From Ignavibacteriales bacterium (GTDB taxonomy: Bacteria; Bacteroidota; Ignavibacteria; Ignavibacteriales; Ignavibacteriaceae), in NCBI GenBank assembly GCA_016709765.1, contig JADJMD010000008.1, forward strand, positions 477,731 through 541,730: a DNA stretch of 64,000 nucleotides, in the 5' to 3' direction. The position numbers and the translations under genes were made by a program. Below, one piece after another: positions 27,829 to 37,206 of the stretch (position 1 is the stretch's first letter; every line of letters starts with the position of its first letter). A model generated the notes under the pieces. The model was not told where the DNA came from and made no database searches. It saw only the letters and a list, made by a program, of their open reading frames with translations.

Positions 27829-28874
27829 TTTCCTTCTGATTCAATTCCTAATTTTTTATTCAACCTTGTAAAGAAAGGTGAACGTTTATCAGTTATAAAG
27901 ATTTCAATTAGCAGCAACAATATTGCCGGTATTAAAAAGTAATAAAAACGATCTTCGTAATCAGTAACTTTTTTTACACCATATTCAGATTGTTCCAGTT
28001 TAGAAAGATCATTATAAATTTTATCAAGATAATCTTCATAATTATTTCCTTGATAATATTCCCCATTTCCATCTTTAGCTATTTTCTTTAAAATAGTTTC
28101 ATCAAGCTTTGTTAAAACGGTTTGCCCACTGTTATCCTGCTTAAATCCAACTGAATTACCTCTATTATCATAAACTGGAATCGGAACACCATTTGGAGAG
28201 CCTAAACCAATTGTATAAATCTTTATATCCTTATCCGTTGCATCTTCAACAGATTTATCTATATCGCCTTCGTGATCTTCCCCATCAGTTATAACGATAA
28301 TTGCTTTATCTGTGTTTGCAGAATCAAATGATTGAACGGCCATAGTTATTGCAGATGCAATCGCTGTTCCAGGCTGTGGGACTGAGTTAAAATCAACGGC
28401 AGAAAGAAATAAATTTGCAGCAGAGTAATCTGTAGTTAATGGAAATTGTATGTACGCTTCACCGGAAAAAATAATCAATCCAATTCTATCGCCACGTAAT
28501 TTTTGTATAAGATTTGAAATCTGATACTTTGCTTTTTCCAATCTGTTGGGTTTGATATCTTCAGCCTGCATGCTTCTTGATACATCAAGCAAAATGTAAA
28601 CATCAATTCCGGTTTGCTTAACTTCCTGCATCTTAGTTCCAACTTGTGGATTTGCAAACGCAAGAATAAGTAAGGCTAATGATGTTAGAATTAACCCAAA
28701 TTTTATTTTCGATTTTATTCCACTAAAAGAATACATAATAGATTTCTGCAAATCTATTTCAGCAAATTTCTCAAGCAGCCTTTTCCTGTTCCTGTTAAAT
28801 AGGATGTAAAGAACAATTAATACTGGAATCAACCAAAGTGCATTTAAATATTCCGAATTAGCAAATTTAAACAT
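27825..28874 (-). CDS. batB: BatB-like VWA membrane protein
   Basis: A 349-residue protein with two N-terminal and one C-terminal transmembrane helices around a von Willebrand factor A domain. The MIDAS motif reads LLDVSRSMQAED with D97 as the first metal ligand, followed by LTTDYSAANLF and VITDGEDHEG. I chose the ATG at 28874 (MFKFANSEYL), which overlaps the batA stop as TAATG. The frame stays open upstream, but that part lies inside batA. It probably forms a complex with BatA. Confidence 0.92.
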   Translation of the reverse strand: MFKFANSEYLNALWLIPVLIVLYILFNRNRKRLLEKFAEIDLQKSIMYSFSGIKSKIKFGLILTSLALLILAFANPQVGTKMQEVKQTGIDVYILLDVSRSMQAEDIKPNRLEKAKYQISNLIQKLRGDRIGLIIFSGEAYIQFPLTTDYSAANLFLSAVDFNSVPQPGTAIASAITMAVQSFDSANTDKAIIVITDGEDHEGDIDKSVEDATDKDIKIYTIGLGSPNGVPIPVYDNRGNSVGFKQDNSGQTVLTKLDETILKKIAKDGNGEYYQGNNYEDYLDKIYNDLSKLEQSEYGVKKVTDYEDRFYYFLIPAILLLLIEIFITDKRSPFFTRLNKKLGIESEGK

Positions 28875-29869
28875 TATGGCAGTTTCCTTAATATTGTTTT
28901 GGAAGCTATCAATTCTAGCAACAACAATACAACTCCTATTCCCAGCCATCCGGCAAAAAGTTCTTTTGCGTTCCGGTATGATGTAATTTCAATTTTTGTT
29001 TTTTCCATCTTGTCAATCTTATTATAGATATCTTCAAGTGCACGATTATTAGTAGCTCGGAAATATTCACCGCCAGTTTGTTCAGCAATTTTTTTTAATA
29101 TTGCTTCATCAATTTCAACAGGAACCATTTGGTATCTGGTACCAAATGGAGTTTGAACAGGATAAGGTGCTTCACCACGCGTTCCAACACCAATTGTATA
29201 AATTCTTATTCCAAAAGTGGATGCAATTTCTGCTGCTGATATTGGGTCAACTTCACCAGCATTGTTTACTCCATCAGTTAAAAGAATTATCACTCGGCTT
29301 TCAGCATCGCTATCTTTTAATCTATTAATCCCATTTGCTATTCCATTCCCTATTGCAGTTCCATCTTCAATCATACCAGTTCTAATATCACCAAGGAGAT
29401 TTCTAAGAACAGAATAATCAATCGTTAGCGGACACTGTGTAAAAGCCTCGCGAGAAAAAATAACTAAGCCAATCCTGTCTGTAGTTCTCGCGCTAACAAA
29501 TTTATCAATCACGTTTTTTGCAGCAGACAAACGATTTGGTTTGAAGTCCTCAGCAAGCATACTGCCGGAAATATCCAGCACCATCGCAATATCAATTCCC
29601 TCTGCGTTAATGCTTTGTCCAGCAGAAAAATTTTGTGGACGTGCAAGTGCAATAATTAAAAATATTAATGCAAGCATTCTTAATGCAAATGGAAAGTGCC
29701 TTAATCTTTCCCTAAAAGTAGCGGGAATTTTTTCAAACATCTTTAAAGATGAATAACTAATTGCCGCTTGTTTCTTTCTTCCTTTCCAGATGTACCAGGC
29801 GATTAATAATGGAATAGATGATAGGAAATAAAGAACCCAAAGGTATGCAAATGAAATATCTTTAAACAT
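28874..29869 (-). CDS. batA: BatA-like VWA membrane protein
   Basis: A 331-residue relative of BatB with the same layout: two N-terminal helices, a VWA domain and a C-terminal helix (WLGIGVVLLLLELIA). The MIDAS is MVLDISGSMLAED with D99, followed by LTIDYSVLRNLLGD and LLTDGVNNAGEV. The start overlaps the end of the upstream gene by 8 bases. The VWA metal sites are intact in both BatA and BatB. Confidence 0.93.
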   Translation of the reverse strand: MFKDISFAYLWVLYFLSSIPLLIAWYIWKGRKKQAAISYSSLKMFEKIPATFRERLRHFPFALRMLALIFLIIALARPQNFSAGQSINAEGIDIAMVLDISGSMLAEDFKPNRLSAAKNVIDKFVSARTTDRIGLVIFSREAFTQCPLTIDYSVLRNLLGDIRTGMIEDGTAIGNGIANGINRLKDSDAESRVIILLTDGVNNAGEVDPISAAEIASTFGIRIYTIGVGTRGEAPYPVQTPFGTRYQMVPVEIDEAILKKIAEQTGGEYFRATNNRALEDIYNKIDKMEKTKIEITSYRNAKELFAGWLGIGVVLLLLELIASKTILRKLP

Positions 29870-30818
29870 TTGCAGCCTCTTTTAACTCAGGTTCAACTTC
29901 ACTTTCTTTTTGAACCGACATTGTTCTGTGAATTATTTCGTTTGCTTGAGTCATCATTTCAAAGTTTACACTTTCAAGTGGTGTGAATTTTGCAAACTTC
30001 ACCAAATCTGCATTATTAAAAAATTGTGCTGTAATATCTATTACTTTGATACCTTGCGGATGTTTACTTAAAAGTTTTAATGATTCTGTAGTTGTTCGTT
30101 CTAATGCAGGCAAGCTGAATTGTTTTTCAAAATATTCACGAATGATTTCTGTAATCTTTGAATGATAATCTTTTACAAATCCTTTTTGCCACAATTCTTC
30201 TTTTTCAAGTTGATCAAGTTTGCGAAGTGCTAACTGATGCGAGAGAAGTTTTTCCTCTTTCTTTTGAATCATTATTTCTTGTTTACGTTTTAAATATTTC
30301 TTGTAAACAAAATAATATACTAACACAGAAATAATCGTAAATGCAATCAAAATGTAGATTAGAAATGTGAAATCAAACGGTCTGATAGGCGGTTTAATAT
30401 CCTTTATTTCCTCCTTAACATCTACATTAACACGATGAACATTGAATGTAATACTGTTCGATAAAATAAATTTTAAAGTGGTATCACCCTTTGTTCTGTA
30501 TTCAATTTTTATAGGTGGAATCGTTACTTCCGCTGAATCGAAACGAGATAAGACGAAAAGGTATTTTACTGTTTTTCCATTTTCATTTTCTTCCACTATT
30601 GGATCAGAAACTCCAAGTACATCAGTATTCTTTAATGAATCTTTAAAAAATGGATTTATGATGTAAACATTTTTATCCATTTCTAAAGAAAGAGAGTATT
30701 TAATTTGATCACCAATCATGTAATCAGAAGTATCAGTAGAAGCAGTTGCACTGATCTGTTGAGCAAAAAGTCTGAAACTAATTGTAAAAAACAGAATTAA
30801 GAAAATATTTTTTACCAT
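29862..30818 (-). CDS. Bat-operon membrane protein with periplasmic Ig-like domain (DUF4381/BatD-like)
   Basis: A 318-residue protein with a signal peptide ending LFAQQ and an Ig-like periplasmic domain to about residue 145 (YMIGDQIKYSLSLEMDKNVY). A single transmembrane helix follows (FLIYILIAFTIISVLVYYF), then a basic cytoplasmic helical region (KKYLKRKQEIMIQKKEEK) with a BatD-tail-like end (IIREYFEKQFSLPALERTT). It sits between the DUF58 gene and batA, the usual position of DUF4381-type partners. The exact role is unknown. Confidence 0.8.
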   Translation of the reverse strand: MVKNIFLILFFTISFRLFAQQISATASTDTSDYMIGDQIKYSLSLEMDKNVYIINPFFKDSLKNTDVLGVSDPIVEENENGKTVKYLFVLSRFDSAEVTIPPIKIEYRTKGDTTLKFILSNSITFNVHRVNVDVKEEIKDIKPPIRPFDFTFLIYILIAFTIISVLVYYFVYKKYLKRKQEIMIQKKEEKLLSHQLALRKLDQLEKEELWQKGFVKDYHSKITEIIREYFEKQFSLPALERTTTESLKLLSKHPQGIKVIDITAQFFNNADLVKFAKFTPLESVNFEMMTQANEIIHRTMSVQKESEVEPELKEAANV

Positions 30819-31687
30819 CTTTTCTCACGTCTTCTAAAAAATTGCACCAGAGGTTGGATGTAATTAGATCCTGTGGTTAATTCAATTCTGTCAAGCCGGC
30901 TTTTTACAAAAATAGAATTTCTCACTTTCTCACTTGCTTTGCGATCAGAAATCATTTGTGAACGAACTCTTTTACTGCTGGTATCGATCCATCGCTCAGC
31001 TCCGGTTTCAGAATCAACAAGTTTTACCAATCCAATGTTCGGAATTTCTTTTTCGCGTCTATCATCTAAAACAATTCCAATTAAATCATGTTTTCTTCCA
31101 ACAATTCTTAAAATCTTTTCATAACCTTCATCCATAAAATCAGATATTAAAAATGCAATTGATTTTTTCTTGATTGCATTATTCATGTATTCTAATGCGC
31201 CTTTAAGATTAGTAGCCTTACCTTCCGGTTCAAAGGATAGAACTTCACGAATAATTCTTAAAACGTGTTTCTTCCCTTTTCTAGGTGGCACAAATTTTTC
31301 AATTTTATCAGTAAATAAAATAAGTCCAACTTTATCGTTATTCTTTAAAGCAGAAAATGCAAGTATTGCACTTAACTCAGCAGCAATTCTTTGTTTGGTT
31401 TTGGAAATTGATCCGAACATTAATGAACCACTTAAATCAACCATAAGCATTACAGTTAGCTCTCGTTCCTCTTCAAATACTTTAATGTATGGATGTCCGA
31501 ATCGTGCGGTTACATTCCAATCGATGTTTCTGATGTCATCACCAAATTGATATTCACGCACCTCAGAAAATTCCATTCCGCGTCCTTTAAAAACAGAATG
31601 ATATTCACCTGAAAAAACCTGATTGACAAGTCCTTTAGTGCGTATTTCAATTTGTCTAACTTGTTTTAAAAGTTCTTTAGTAAGCAT
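30812..31687 (-). CDS. DUF58 domain (VWA-like) protein of the MoxR/Bat operon
   Basis: A 291-residue cytosolic protein. The DUF58 signature is clear: EYQFGDDIRNIDWNVTARFG followed by KVFEEERELTVMLMVDLSGS, which continues into a VWA-like fold. MoxR ATPases are thought to act on such proteins as metal-insertion or folding chaperones. It follows moxR by 2 bases and overlaps the next gene by 7 bases. Confidence 0.93.
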   Translation of the reverse strand: MLTKELLKQVRQIEIRTKGLVNQVFSGEYHSVFKGRGMEFSEVREYQFGDDIRNIDWNVTARFGHPYIKVFEEERELTVMLMVDLSGSLMFGSISKTKQRIAAELSAILAFSALKNNDKVGLILFTDKIEKFVPPRKGKKHVLRIIREVLSFEPEGKATNLKGALEYMNNAIKKKSIAFLISDFMDEGYEKILRIVGRKHDLIGIVLDDRREKEIPNIGLVKLVDSETGAERWIDTSSKRVRSQMISDRKASEKVRNSIFVKSRLDRIELTTGSNYIQPLVQFFRRREKRW

Positions 31688-31689
31688 AA

Positions 31690-32673
31690 TTATGGAACAA
31701 CTACTTTGTTCAATATTTCTTGAATTACATTTTCACTTGTAATTTCTTCAGCTTCTGCTTCATAAGTAACAGCAACACGATGTCTTAAGACATCAAGACA
31801 AATAGCTCTTACATCTTCAGGAATTACATAACCTCTGCGTTTTATAAATGCCATTGCTTTAGCACCGATAGCAAGATTAATTGTAGCTCTTGGCGATGCT
31901 CCATAACTAATTAGTTCAGCAAGATTATTAATTCCAAACGCCTTGGGATTACGTGTAGCAAAAACTATATCAAGAATATATTTTTCAATTTTTTCATCAA
32001 TATAAACTTCATTTAATAAGTGGCGTGCTTTTAATATTTGATCAGGAGAAACAACTGGATTTATTTTAGTTTCTACCAAACTCATGTTCTGCCTCATTAT
32101 CGCAAGTTCTTCGGCTCTTTCAGGATAAGTGATAACAACCTTTAGCATAAACCTATCTACCTGTGCTTCTGGTAAAGGATAAGTTCCTTCTTGCTCAATT
32201 GGGTTTTGGGTCGCAAGAACTAAAAACGGTTCTTCAAGTTTAAAGGTTGACTCACCAATAGTAATTTGTCGTTCTTGCATTGCTTCTAACAAAGCGCTTT
32301 GTACTTTTGCGGGTGCACGGTTAATTTCATCAGCAAGAATAAAGTTTGAAAAGATTGGGCCTTTACGAATAAGAAAATTTCCATCTTTCTGATTATATAT
32401 TTGTGTACCAATCAAATCGGCGGGAAGTAAATCCGGTGTAAATTGGATTCTTTGAAACTTTGCTGTCATTGCGGCAGCTAAGGTTTTAATGGCAAGAGTT
32501 TTTGCAAGTCCCGGAACGCCTTCAAGTAAAACGTGTCCGTTGCCAAGTAATCCAATTACCAATCTTTCAACCATTACTTTTTGGCCAACAATAACTTTAC
32601 CGATTTCACTCATCAGTAAATCAATAAAAGCACTCTCGTTTTTTATTTTTTCATTTAATGCAACAATATCCAA
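31690..32673 (-). CDS. moxR: MoxR-type AAA+ ATPase
   Basis: A 327-residue AAA+ protein. Walker A is GVPGLAKT (residues 52-59), Walker B is FILADEINRAP, and sensor 1 (LATQNPIEQEGTYPLPEAQV) and the arginine-finger region (VDRFMLKV) follow. It is the first gene of the eight-gene Bat operon and probably the engine that remodels the VWA proteins encoded downstream. The operon promoter should lie between 32674 and the terminator at 32787; I see no clear consensus there. Confidence 0.95.
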   Translation of the reverse strand: MDIVALNEKIKNESAFIDLLMSEIGKVIVGQKVMVERLVIGLLGNGHVLLEGVPGLAKTLAIKTLAAAMTAKFQRIQFTPDLLPADLIGTQIYNQKDGNFLIRKGPIFSNFILADEINRAPAKVQSALLEAMQERQITIGESTFKLEEPFLVLATQNPIEQEGTYPLPEAQVDRFMLKVVITYPERAEELAIMRQNMSLVETKINPVVSPDQILKARHLLNEVYIDEKIEKYILDIVFATRNPKAFGINNLAELISYGASPRATINLAIGAKAMAFIKRRGYVIPEDVRAICLDVLRHRVAVTYEAEAEEITSENVIQEILNKVVVP

Positions 32674-32786
32674 AGCAGAACCTCTTTATTTAATAAAAAA
32701 AATCTTTGAATTTAATTTCGATTAGACGCTGCCAAACTTATAAATGTTGCATTTTTCATGCAAGAATTTTTAGATGGATTAAAACA

Positions 32787-32814
32787 AAAAGGACGGCTAT
32801 CACACCGTCCTTTT
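32787..32814. terminator. Intrinsic terminator of T9SS thioredoxin-fold gene
   Basis: AAAAGGACGG / CCGTCCTTTT, 10-bp perfect stem with an 8-base loop, 25 bases beyond the stop of the gene at 32839. Confidence 0.88.
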
Positions 32815-32838
32815 AATTAAATGATTAACAAGTTTAAG

Positions 32839-34881
32839 TTACTTCAAAAGAATCATTTTTCTTGTTTGAACTAAATTATTCGACTGAAGTTTATATAAAT
32901 AAACACCTGAAGAAAGGCTGGAAGCATCAAACTGAATTTCATAACGACCTGCAGGTTTTTCTTCATAAAGTAATGATGCGACTTCATTTCCAAGTATATC
33001 ATAAATCTTTAATGTAGTAAAAGATTTTTCTGAAATAGAAAAACTGATTTTTGTTGTTGGATTAAATGGGTTAGGATAATTCTGATCCAAAACAAATTGT
33101 GTTGGTTGATTGGTTTCCTCATCAACACCAACAACAACATTTTCCGACAACCATCGAAGACTGCGAACAGCGATAGTATCACGAATTGCCAGCTCTGTGA
33201 TTTGTTCTAGCCCGGTAGACATATATACAACGCGATAACCATCAGCTTTTGCTCTAACACCAGCCATATCGGGACCATTAAAATATGTTAAGAATCCGAC
33301 TGCACTTGTATCTCTTGCAGAAATCTTATCTAGCGATCTTGGGTAAATATCGTTTGCAATAAATTGTAATCCATTGGAAATAATATCATTCGTTATCCCC
33401 TTTATCAAAAATAAAGTTGATGCATTAGCTACATAATTTGCGTGGAAATAGTTATGGTAAAAATCCTGAGCAAATTGGCTTTGACCGGATGTTTCGAAAA
33501 TATCACTTCCAATATTCTGTCCGGTAATAAAAAGATTTCCACCACCATCTAAATAGTTTTGGAGTTTATTAACTTCTTCTTGATAAAATGCTAGACTGGA
33601 GTTACTTCCCTGCCAGACAACTATCTCAAAATTAGATAAGCTAACACTTGCTGGTTCCAATGCCGATCTTGAGACTGCGCCGTAGGTTCCCGTATAAATA
33701 TTATCCAAAGAATTTGTAACATAAGATTCATATTGTCTATCGCCAGCATTTATTACAAGAATATTATTACCACTCGAAGTAACGCTATTCATTATAACTG
33801 TACCGGATAAACCAGGATTATTTTGAGAAGCAAACTCAACCAAAGTTTTACCAAATCCATCAACGCCTTGTGGATTTACTGTAACCTGAATTACAGCGGA
33901 ATCACCTGGGGCGACCTCAACTGAGTCAGAAGTTCCAAAAGTTGATGTTCCATTAGTTGTTGTATATTCACCCGTCCAGCTTGCTGGTGCATCAAGTGAA
34001 CAATTGATTGTGTATTTATCAGTCATAACTCCAATGTTTCTAATTACCGCATCAAAAACCGCTGGCGTAGAATTATCTGCAATTACATCTGGACTAAAAG
34101 AGTTAATCTGTGCAACAAAGTTTGGAATCAATTCAAACATTTCAGATTGATAAACTGCTTTTGTTGTTTCATTTTGGATAAAAGCCACAACACGTAAGCT
34201 ATCCATATTAACTGATGCTAAAAATGCAGAGGTTGGAATGTATTGTAGAATTATTTCAACAGAATCACCAGGGGCCGGAACTACTAAAGTTGTTCCATTA
34301 GCGTCAGGCATCATTTTTCTTGATACACTTGAAAAGTGAGACTCACCATTTGTACCTGGAGGGGCAGGAAAAACAACAGTCTTTTCAGTTAATGCAACTC
34401 TAAGTTTTGTTGTACTAAAAGTAGTTACATCAGTTGGATCTCTTAAAATTTTAACTCCAATTTCAATTAGATTATCTGATAAAGCTCTTTGTGTCATAGT
34501 AATCTTAAATGGAGAAAACTGTGAGTTGCCTGTGTTAACATTATTTATAAAAGTTGTTTGAGAGGTCGCTGTGGTAACACCATTTACATCAATTGCGGGA
34601 ACTGCATTAACACCATAATAATTTGTTCTTACTGTGTTATCAGGTTGATTTAAAATGTACATCGGATCTCCAGCACCAGGCCACCAAACATTATAAATTA
34701 TCTGTGAAATAGTACCACTTTGCAACATTCCAGTAGTTGTTGCATTATACCATGCTGTGTTTAATGATGCACAGGGGGCACAAGAAGCATTTGTAAATCT
34801 TTCAACCAAAGATTTTTTATCATAACCGGAAAGATTTAAAGCAAATCCTAAAACCAGAATTAGTAGCAATGCTCTTTTCAT
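32839..34881 (-). CDS. T9SS-secreted protein with N-terminal Omp28/thioredoxin-like CxxC
   Basis: A 680-residue secreted protein. A signal peptide of about 18 residues is followed by a thioredoxin-like region (LVERFTNASCAPCASLN, with C34 and C37 forming CxxC; GVNAVPAIDVNG supplies a cis-proline-like segment), as in Omp28-related proteins. Ig-like strands follow. A region at ~370-580 resembles a glutamine-amidotransferase-like fold (LVINAGDRQYE, LFITGQNIGSD). The sorting domain closes the protein (NYPNPFNPTTKISF ... SSGVYLYKLQ ... RKMILLK). It may be a cell-surface thiol/disulfide-active protein; the function is inferred only from CxxC. Confidence 0.83.
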   Translation of the reverse strand: MKRALLLILVLGFALNLSGYDKKSLVERFTNASCAPCASLNTAWYNATTTGMLQSGTISQIIYNVWWPGAGDPMYILNQPDNTVRTNYYGVNAVPAIDVNGVTTATSQTTFINNVNTGNSQFSPFKITMTQRALSDNLIEIGVKILRDPTDVTTFSTTKLRVALTEKTVVFPAPPGTNGESHFSSVSRKMMPDANGTTLVVPAPGDSVEIILQYIPTSAFLASVNMDSLRVVAFIQNETTKAVYQSEMFELIPNFVAQINSFSPDVIADNSTPAVFDAVIRNIGVMTDKYTINCSLDAPASWTGEYTTTNGTSTFGTSDSVEVAPGDSAVIQVTVNPQGVDGFGKTLVEFASQNNPGLSGTVIMNSVTSSGNNILVINAGDRQYESYVTNSLDNIYTGTYGAVSRSALEPASVSLSNFEIVVWQGSNSSLAFYQEEVNKLQNYLDGGGNLFITGQNIGSDIFETSGQSQFAQDFYHNYFHANYVANASTLFLIKGITNDIISNGLQFIANDIYPRSLDKISARDTSAVGFLTYFNGPDMAGVRAKADGYRVVYMSTGLEQITELAIRDTIAVRSLRWLSENVVVGVDEETNQPTQFVLDQNYPNPFNPTTKISFSISEKSFTTLKIYDILGNEVASLLYEEKPAGRYEIQFDASSLSSGVYLYKLQSNNLVQTRKMILLK

Positions 34882-35111
34882 AACTTATCTCCTTATAGTT
34901 TAAGGTTTAGATTTAATAAATATTTTTCTAATAGTTTAATTTTATTAAAGGATAGATCAAATTCCTCTCATCACATAAGAAAAATATGGATTCATCTTTA
35001 AATAAGAAAGGATTATTGATTATTTAATTATTGGAATCAACTTTATTGTTTATAAAACGATAGTTAGTATTGAATCATTTTTAACGAAATGGTAGGGATT
35101 GAATCATAAAA

Positions 35112-35139
35112 AAAAGGACGACAAACTTGCCGTCCTTTT
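35112..35139. terminator. Intrinsic terminator of the secreted protein gene at 35166
   Basis: AAAAGGACG / CGTCCTTTT with a 10-base loop, just past the stop of the minus-strand gene. Its arms are nearly the same as those of the terminator at 32787, which follows the neighbouring T9SS cargo gene. Confidence 0.82.
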
Positions 35140-35165
35140 AGTTTAGGAAAATATATTAATTGATT

Positions 35166-37055
35166 TTATTTAATTAAAATCATCTTTTTGGTTGCTGTAA
35201 AATTAGATGATGAAATTCTGTAAAAATAAACACCGCTGGATAATGCACTTGCATTAAAATCAACTTGATGATTACCTGCCGCAATTTCTCCATTTAATAA
35301 TGTTGCAACTTCCTGCCCGATACTATTAAATATTTTTAGCGTAACATTAGCTTGTTCAGGAACGCTGAATCTAATAATTGTATTAGGATTGAATGGATTT
35401 GGAAAATTTTGAGCCAATTCGTATTTATCAACAGCTCCTGGTAAACTAGTTACATTTGTTACTAAATGTTCAGCATCAAAATAGATTCCTCTTGGACCAT
35501 TTGCCCAGTAAGCAAAAGCAGTTTTAAGATTACCTCCATCTCTATATATAGTTGTAACAGCAGGATGAGTGCTTGTAATCCCTTCACTATTTTGTTTATA
35601 TAGTGTAGTACCTAATCCAATTCCAGGGGCACCACGTCTTACGTTTATAGAGTCATTCGTAGTTCCATTTGTTCGTTCAGAGAACATTGCACAAAAATCC
35701 TCAGAACTTCCAGTAGAATCTGAAGTTACATACGTATAATTTGTATTCACACTTGGCGTAGCTCTATTATCTAATAATAAATCTGTACTCCAAGAATCGC
35801 CCGAATTTAATGAATAATGATATTTAGCCTCGCCATCTTTAGTACATGTAATCACCATTCTTTTATCAATACTTCTTGGGCTTTGTTTAATTGCTATCAC
35901 AGGTTTTTTGTAATAGGTACCTGAAACATTTGTTAAAAAATTAGTTTTGAAAGTTGTACTTAAAGTCCATGGTGCAATTGTAATTCTTACTTGAGACTGG
36001 GTAGTAGAAGGGAATACTCTCTCTGACACAATATAAACAGAGTCTGAACCTGATGAGCTTGCTTTAAATTGTGCAACGGGATAATAATCGTTCCAAGTAG
36101 CAGCGTAAATATCAAGAGTAACACTTGAGTGAGTATCACCCCAATTTGTTGTCCTAAAGACTCTGTAAGAAATCGAAGTATCTGCATTATTACTATACTC
36201 ACCAACAACACATCCAAAATAAGTAAGACTTCCATAATACTGACCGTCACTTACAGCTGATACATAATTAAATTCGCGTCCGGTTGTGGGAGTTTCAATT
36301 GATTTAAGTATATACTCTTGATTTGTCGCATTAGGTTTAAATTGAAAATATGCTAATGATGCTCCGTCATTGTTATCATTTGCGGCTAAAGTATAATAGA
36401 TGATTACTCTAATAGAATCGTCTATTCCAGGACTTTTACCTTCTACAAGCATTGATAGAGTCTCAAAATGAGCACTTAGTGAAGGGTAATAAACCCCACC
36501 TTTGTTTGCCCAGGTAGCTCCGCCATTTGTAGATTTGTAAACGTTAATTCTTCTTTGTGTGGTTGTATTTATAATGGAAGCTAAATATAAATTACCATCA
36601 TCACCCAACTTTACATCTAATGTTCTTGGGAATTGAAAACCTCCACCAGTATCAGAAGCTACCAAAACATCACCCGGTAACCAATCATATTCTGTTGGAA
36701 ATAATTCTCCAATTATTGGTTCAGGCAAAGGAATTGAGTTTTGATTAGATTCAGAATTAATAATTTTCACTCCAGAACGATATTGAGAATTAATAATTTG
36801 ATTAATTCTGTTTGCCTCATCAACATCGTTATTAAGACGAGCTTGTTCTAGTTGATTAAGAAGTTCCTGTGGAATTTCAATATCTGGTGTAACGGTTTTT
36901 GATGCTAGCCAGTTAGATTCCTCTTGTGTAATTCCGGAATTAGCAGTCACACCTGATTTGCTATCCTGACCGAAATCAGAATTTTGCGCAAACAAATTTA
37001 TGTTGATTGTTGCAGAAAAAAGAAATAAGAAAAAAAACAGTGTGATTTTATTCAT
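35166..37055 (-). CDS. T9SS-secreted sialidase-fold (BNR-like) protein
   Basis: A 629-residue protein with a signal peptide ending NLFAQ. A helical segment at ~45-95 (IPQELLNQLEQARLNNDVDE) precedes a beta-propeller core with sialidase-like blades (NVYKSTNGGATWANKGG; YHYSLNSGDSWSTDLLL). No sialidase catalytic arginine triad is obvious, so it is more likely a binding or structural propeller. The sorting domain is complete (NFPNPFNPNTIIRF ... SSGVYFYRIS ... KKMILIK). It is a single gene with its own terminator. Confidence 0.82.
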   Translation of the reverse strand: MNKITLFFFLFLFSATININLFAQNSDFGQDSKSGVTANSGITQEESNWLASKTVTPDIEIPQELLNQLEQARLNNDVDEANRINQIINSQYRSGVKIINSESNQNSIPLPEPIIGELFPTEYDWLPGDVLVASDTGGGFQFPRTLDVKLGDDGNLYLASIINTTTQRRINVYKSTNGGATWANKGGVYYPSLSAHFETLSMLVEGKSPGIDDSIRVIIYYTLAANDNNDGASLAYFQFKPNATNQEYILKSIETPTTGREFNYVSAVSDGQYYGSLTYFGCVVGEYSNNADTSISYRVFRTTNWGDTHSSVTLDIYAATWNDYYPVAQFKASSSGSDSVYIVSERVFPSTTQSQVRITIAPWTLSTTFKTNFLTNVSGTYYKKPVIAIKQSPRSIDKRMVITCTKDGEAKYHYSLNSGDSWSTDLLLDNRATPSVNTNYTYVTSDSTGSSEDFCAMFSERTNGTTNDSINVRRGAPGIGLGTTLYKQNSEGITSTHPAVTTIYRDGGNLKTAFAYWANGPRGIYFDAEHLVTNVTSLPGAVDKYELAQNFPNPFNPNTIIRFSVPEQANVTLKIFNSIGQEVATLLNGEIAAGNHQVDFNASALSSGVYFYRISSSNFTATKKMILIK

Positions 37056-37206
37056 AATGCACCCTTAGGTTTGTGAAACAGATATTGTTATTTATTTTTG
37101 AGTATGCTTCTCAAAAAATCTTTGAGGCTTTTATTTTAAATCGAATAAGTTCTATCAAATAATAACTAAATTACACATGTAAACAAACAGTAATTGTCAA
37201 TTATTA